19,088 nucleotides of DNA from CBDUXZ01 sp965371325 [NCBI: uncultured bacterium] (lineage in GTDB: Bacteria; JAUYMQ01), in the NCBI GenBank assembly GCA_965371325.1, contig CBDUXZ010000002.1:1-19088 (forward strand), read 5' to 3'. Shown here piece after piece: positions 15,524-19,088 of the stretch. The number at the start of each line of letters is the position of its first letter. Positions within the stretch are counted from its first letter, which is position 1. The position numbers and the translations under genes were made by a program. Below the pieces are notes generated by a model. It was given only the letters and a program-made list of their open reading frames with translations, was not told where the DNA came from and made no database searches.

Positions 15524-18217
15524 ATGAGCGGAGGGGAAGGGAATAGTTTCGGGGCGCGAAGGACGCTCTCGGCGGGCGGGCAAGGCTACACGATCCATTC
15601 GCTCCGCGCGCTCGAGGAGCGCGGCTTCCCCGGCGTCGCGACGCTTCCGGTCTCGCTCCGCATTCTCCTTGAAAACCTTCTCCGCCATGAAGACGGCCAC
15701 AGGGTCACCCGCGACGACATTGAGGCCCTTGCGCGCCGGGATGCCGGCGCGCGCGAGATCGCTTTCACTCCGGCGCGTGTGATCCTCCAGGACTTCACGG
15801 GTGTTCCCGCCGTGGTCGATCTCGCGGCCATGCGCGACGCGATCGCGCGCATGGGGGGCGATCCCGCGAAGATCAATCCGCTGCAGCCTGTGGATCTTGT
15901 CATTGATCACAGCGTCCAGGTCGACCGCTTCGGCTCCCCGGGGGCTTTCGAGGAAAACGTCCGCATCGAATACCAGCGAAACCTCGAGCGCTACGGGTTT
16001 CTCCGCTGGGGAGCCGGGAGCTTCGCCAACTTCCGCGTAGTGCCTCCCGGGACGGGAATCGTACACCAGGTCAATCTCGAGCACCTCGCGCATGTGGTTT
16101 TCACGAAGAAGAGAAACGGCGTGACCTGCGCGTTTCCCGACACCCTCGTGGGCACGGACTCCCATACGACGATGATCAACGGCCTCGGCGTTGTGGGGTG
16201 GGGTGTGGGCGGCATCGAAGCCGAGGCGGCGATGCTGGGCCAGCCCATCTCGATGCTGATTCCACAGGTTGTCGGTTTCAAGATCACCGGTCGGCTTCCC
16301 GCAGGGGCCACGGCGACGGATCTCGTGCTCATGGTCGTGCAACAGCTTCGCCGGAAGGGGGTGGTCGGGAAATTCGTGGAGTTCTATGGCGAGGGGCTCT
16401 CTGCGCTGTCCCTCGCCGACCGCGCAACGATCGCCAACATGGCCCCCGAGTATGGGGCCACGATGGGTTACTTTCCGGTCGACGATGAGGCGCTGAACTA
16501 TCTCCGCTTCACGGCCCGGCCGCCGGCGCTCGTCGCGCTTGTGGAGGCTTACTTCAAGGAGCAGGGGCTCTTCCACGGCGCGGACACGCCCGATCCGGAA
16601 TATACCGACACGCTTACGCTCGATCTTGCCGACGTGGAGCCCAGCCTGGCCGGCCCGAAGCGACCCCAGGACCGGGTACCGCTTCGCGAGGCCAGGGGGG
16701 CCTTCGCGACGGCGCTCGCGGGGATGTTGGAGGCGGCCGGGTCGGGATCCGCGGATGCATCCGTTCCGGTGATCTGGAATGACGCGGCCTTCGATCTCAA
16801 ACATGGCGCCGTCGCGATCGCAGCCATCACGAGCTGCACCAACACCTCGAACCCATCGGTCATGATGGCGGCCGGCCTTCTTGCGCGCAATGCCGTGAAG
16901 CGGGGGCTGGGGGCGAGCCCCTGGGTGAAGACAAGCCTCGCGCCGGGATCGAAAGTAGTGACGGACTACCTGAAGGCCGTGGGGCTTCTGGCATACCTCG
17001 AGTCGCTCGGCTTCAACCTTGTGGGGTACGGCTGCACGACGTGCATCGGGAACTCGGGACCCCTCCCCGATCCGATCGCGAAGGCCGTCAGGGAAGGGGG
17101 CCTCGTCGTCACGTCGGTACTCTCCGGAAACCGGAACTTCGAGGGGAGAATCAGCCCGCTCGTGCGCGCCAACTACATCGCTTCCCCGCCCCTCGTGGTG
17201 GCTTACGCCATCGCAGGCACGATGGCCATCGACCTTGTGCGCGAACCGCTGGGGGCCGATCGCGAGGGGAAGCCCGTTTATCTGCGCGAAATATGGCCGG
17301 AGGCCGAAGAGGTGTCGCGGACGGTGCGCGAGGGAATTCAGTCGGAGATGTACGAGCGGATTTACGCCGACGTCTTCACGGGGGACGAGGCCTGGGCAAA
17401 ACTTCCCGTCCCCGAGGGAGATCGCTACGCCTGGTCTTCCGGATCGACCTACATCAAGCCCCCCCCCTTCTTCGATAACATGTCGCCCGAGCCGGCGCCT
17501 TTAAAGGACGTGCGCGGTGCCCGGGTGCTCGCGCTCCTGGGCGACTCCGTGACGACCGATCACATCTCTCCGGCGGGAGCCATTGCGGAGGACTCTCCGG
17601 CGGGCCGCTACCTCACGGAGCATGGCGTGGCGCGCAAGGACTTCAACTCCTTCGGCTCACGCCGGGGCAACCACGAAGTCATGATGCGCGGAACCTTCGG
17701 GAACCTCCGCCTCCGAAACCGGATCGTTCCGGGGATCGAAGGCCCCTGGACGAAGCATTTTCCGGGCGGAGAGAAGGCCTTCATCTACGATGCGGCCATG
17801 GCCTACGCCGCGGACGGCGTGCCGCTCATCGTGATTGCGGGGGCTGAGTACGGGCCCGGGTCCTCGCGCGACTGGGCGGCCAAGGGAACCTTGCTCCTGG
17901 GTGTTCGGGCCGTTCTCGCCGGGAGCTTCGAGCGGATCCACCGATCGAATCTCATCGGAATGGGTGTTTTACCGTTGCAGTTCGAGCCCGGGGAGGGCTG
18001 GGAGAAGCTTGGCCTTACGGGCGAGGAGCGCTTCGATATCGACGGGATCGCCGAGGGTGTGGCGCCCCGCAAACGCCTTTCGGTGAGGGCCACCGGCCCG
18101 GACGGAGAAGAGAAGCACTTTCACGTGGTCGCGCGCGTGGATACCCCCAACGAGGTCGATTACTACCGCCACGGCGGGATTCTGCAGTTCGTCCTGAGAT
18201 CCCTCCTCGCGGCATAG
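15524..18217 (+). CDS. acnA: aconitate hydratase A
   Basis: This 897-residue cytosolic [4Fe-4S] enzyme interconverts citrate and isocitrate through cis-aconitate in the TCA cycle. The length and motifs fit the AcnA/IRP1 class. Visible elements are [20 protein letters not shown], the [27 protein letters not shown] active-site segment, and the cluster ligands Cys438 ([14 protein letters not shown]), Cys504 and Cys507 ([12 protein letters not shown]). The C-terminal swivel domain follows, with [31 protein letters not shown] and [15 protein letters not shown]. The start at 15524 has GAGGGAGAG just upstream and a TATAAA promoter. The C-terminal end is intact, and the stop is followed at once by a terminator-like structure. 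NfuA in the same window is a plausible Fe-S donor. Confidence 0.97.
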   Translation: MSGGEGNSFGARRTLSAGGQGYTIHSLRALEERGFPGVATLPVSLRILLENLLRHEDGHRVTRDDIEALARRDAGAREIAFTPARVILQDFTGVPAVVDLAAMRDAIARMGGDPAKINPLQPVDLVIDHSVQVDRFGSPGAFEENVRIEYQRNLERYGFLRWGAGSFANFRVVPPGTGIVHQVNLEHLAHVVFTKKRNGVTCAFPDTLVGTDSHTTMINGLGVVGWGVGGIEAEAAMLGQPISMLIPQVVGFKITGRLPAGATATDLVLMVVQQLRRKGVVGKFVEFYGEGLSALSLADRATIANMAPEYGATMGYFPVDDEALNYLRFTARPPALVALVEAYFKEQGLFHGADTPDPEYTDTLTLDLADVEPSLAGPKRPQDRVPLREARGAFATALAGMLEAAGSGSADASVPVIWNDAAFDLKHGAVAIAAITSCTNTSNPSVMMAAGLLARNAVKRGLGASPWVKTSLAPGSKVVTDYLKAVGLLAYLESLGFNLVGYGCTTCIGNSGPLPDPIAKAVREGGLVVTSVLSGNRNFEGRISPLVRANYIASPPLVVAYAIAGTMAIDLVREPLGADREGKPVYLREIWPEAEEVSRTVREGIQSEMYERIYADVFTGDEAWAKLPVPEGDRYAWSSGSTYIKPPPFFDNMSPEPAPLKDVRGARVLALLGDSVTTDHISPAGAIAEDSPAGRYLTEHGVARKDFNSFGSRRGNHEVMMRGTFGNLRLRNRIVPGIEGPWTKHFPGGEKAFIYDAAMAYAADGVPLIVIAGAEYGPGSSRDWAAKGTLLLGVRAVLAGSFERIHRSNLIGMGVLPLQFEPGEGWEKLGLTGEERFDIDGIAEGVAPRKRLSVRATGPDGEEKHFHVVARVDTPNEVDYYRHGGILQFVLRSLLAA

Positions 18218-18279
18218 ATCGCCCAGGGGGGCTCTCCGGGCGTACGTGAAGCCCCTCCCCGCGGGGCCCTGCGATCTTT
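18216..18279 (+). terminator. Terminator-like long stem after acnA
   Basis: AGATCGC(CC)AGGG at 18216-18228, starting within the acnA stop codon, pairs with CCCTGCGATCT at 18267-18277 and is followed by TTG. It is an 11-pair stem with a 2-base bulge. The interior can form a second stem around CCCCGCGGGG. The T-run is short, so it is an imperfect rho-independent terminator. Confidence 0.45.
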
Positions 18280-18316
18280 GGGGCGGCGCGCGCCACAAGC
18301 GTCTCTTCGTAACCGC

Positions 18317-18322
18317 TATAAT
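18317..18322 (+). promoter_or_regulatory. Consensus -10 box upstream of the LLM oxidoreductase gene
   Basis: TATAAT matches the sigma-70 -10 consensus exactly and lies 59 bases before the ATG at 18382, after the acnA terminator. No convincing -35 box stands 17 bases upstream. Confidence 0.35.
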
Positions 18323-18381
18323 CCCGGATCACACCTGCCGCCGATGGGTGAGGTGTGTCTTCATGAGGGAGGGACCTTCGC

Positions 18382-19088
18382 ATGAAATTCGGAATTTTGA
18401 TCTTTCCGACAGACTACGCGATCCAACCGGTCGAACTGGCCGTGGCCGCGGAAGAGCGCGGCTTCGAATCGATCTGGCTCCCCGAACACACCCACATCCC
18501 CGCTTCCCGTCTCTCCCCCTGGCCCGGCGGCAGCGATCTCCCCAAGGAGTACTGGCATACCCACGATCCCTTCGTTGCGCTTGCTGCGATCGCCGGGGCG
18601 ACCTCGCGCATCAGGATCGCGACGGGGATCTGTCTGCTTATCGAGCGCGATCCGATCACAACGGCGAAGGAGGTGGCCAGCCTCGACATGATCTCCGGCG
18701 GGCGGCTCATCTTCGGCATCGGCGCCGGATGGAACGCCGAGGAGATGGAGAACCACGGGGCGAATTTCAAGGAGCGCTGGAAGATCGTTCGTGAGAAGAT
18801 CGAGGCGATGAAAGAGATCTGGACAAAGGACGAGCCGGAGTACCACGGGCGCTACGTGAATTTCGACAAGATCTGGAGCTGGCCGAAGCCCGTCCAGAAG
18901 CCGCATCCCCCCATCATTCTGGGGAGCGAGACGAAGTGGGCCCGGCAGCGGGTGGTCGATTACGGGGACGGCTGGATGCCGATATTCAGGATGAGTCCCG
19001 ATCTGGGAGAGAGTGTGAAAGATCTGCGGGATCGCGCTGAAAAAGCGGGCCGGGACCCGGGTTCAATTTCACTCACGATGTATGGGGG
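18382..19088 (+). CDS. LLM-class (F420-dependent type) oxidoreductase, 3' end cut off
   Basis: The first 235 codons of a luciferase-like TIM-barrel oxidoreductase are present and the frame is open to the window end. The start MKFGILIFPTDYAIQPVELAVAAEERGFESIWLPEHTHIP is typical of F420-dependent family members. THDPFVALAAIAGATSRIRIATGICLLIERDPITTAKEVASLDMISGGRLIFGIGAGWNAEEMENHG holds the conserved cofactor-binding turns, and PKPVQKPHPPIILGS follows. The cofactor could be F420 or FMN; the subgroup without long inserts usually uses F420. The substrate is unknown. The ATG at 18382 has GAGGGAGGGA about 8 bases upstream. Complete relatives are roughly 290-330 residues, so about 60-90 residues are missing. 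Confidence 0.88.
   Translation, partial: MKFGILIFPTDYAIQPVELAVAAEERGFESIWLPEHTHIPASRLSPWPGGSDLPKEYWHTHDPFVALAAIAGATSRIRIATGICLLIERDPITTAKEVASLDMISGGRLIFGIGAGWNAEEMENHGANFKERWKIVREKIEAMKEIWTKDEPEYHGRYVNFDKIWSWPKPVQKPHPPIILGSETKWARQRVVDYGDGWMPIFRMSPDLGESVKDLRDRAEKAGRDPGSISLTMYG

Noticed and set aside
15497-16804. 435-codon open frame on the minus strand
   Set aside because: It lies opposite acnA in high-GC DNA, shows no family motif, and acnA is unquestionable.

Overview
The window is high-GC DNA with dense, mostly bacterial metabolic genes. Gram-negative traits include a lipobox lipoprotein, an AcnA-type aconitase, NfuA, a sigma-54 promoter and a REP-associated tyrosine transposase. The last gene belongs to the luciferase-like/F420-dependent oxidoreductase family. 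The mix of acyl-CoA ligase plus acyl-CoA dehydrogenase, a PAPS sulfotransferase and an LLM oxidoreductase fits an uncultured proteobacterial (delta-like) or related environmental lineage. I cannot name the organism from sequence alone.

Layout. Positions 1-2898 (minus strand) carry a two-gene operon, an acyl-CoA ligase followed by an acyl-CoA dehydrogenase, coupled by an ATGA overlap. Positions 3164-4886 (plus) carry a peroxiredoxin-like protein and a secreted Yellow/MRJP-like beta-propeller lipoprotein. Positions 4915-6039 hold a REP-type transposase element bounded by a short repeat; copies of the same repeat also lie beside the acyl-CoA dehydrogenase end and twice at the left border. Positions 6070-10995 (plus) hold a small membrane protein, nfuA, aguB, aguA and a GT39-type membrane glycosyltransferase in a tight run. 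Positions 11023-12348 (minus) encode a membrane GAF-GGDEF diguanylate cyclase behind a near-perfect sigma-54 promoter. Positions 12798-15424 (plus) encode a sulfotransferase and a DAO-family FAD oxidoreductase. Positions 15524-18217 encode aconitase, followed by a probable terminator and a truncated LLM oxidoreductase that runs off the window end.

How the genes fit together. AguA and AguB make the two-step agmatine to putrescine route, and aguA carries an unusual arginine-rich N-terminal extension built from a decayed 18-bp minisatellite. The ligase/dehydrogenase pair would activate and oxidise an organic acid. The diguanylate cyclase has its own regulatory region: a sigma-54 promoter, an upstream palindrome at enhancer distance and a leader able to form hairpins. 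No complete new defence or biosynthetic system is evident. The most noteworthy signals are the repeat family around the transposase, the aguA minisatellite and the sigma-54 control region of the cyclase.
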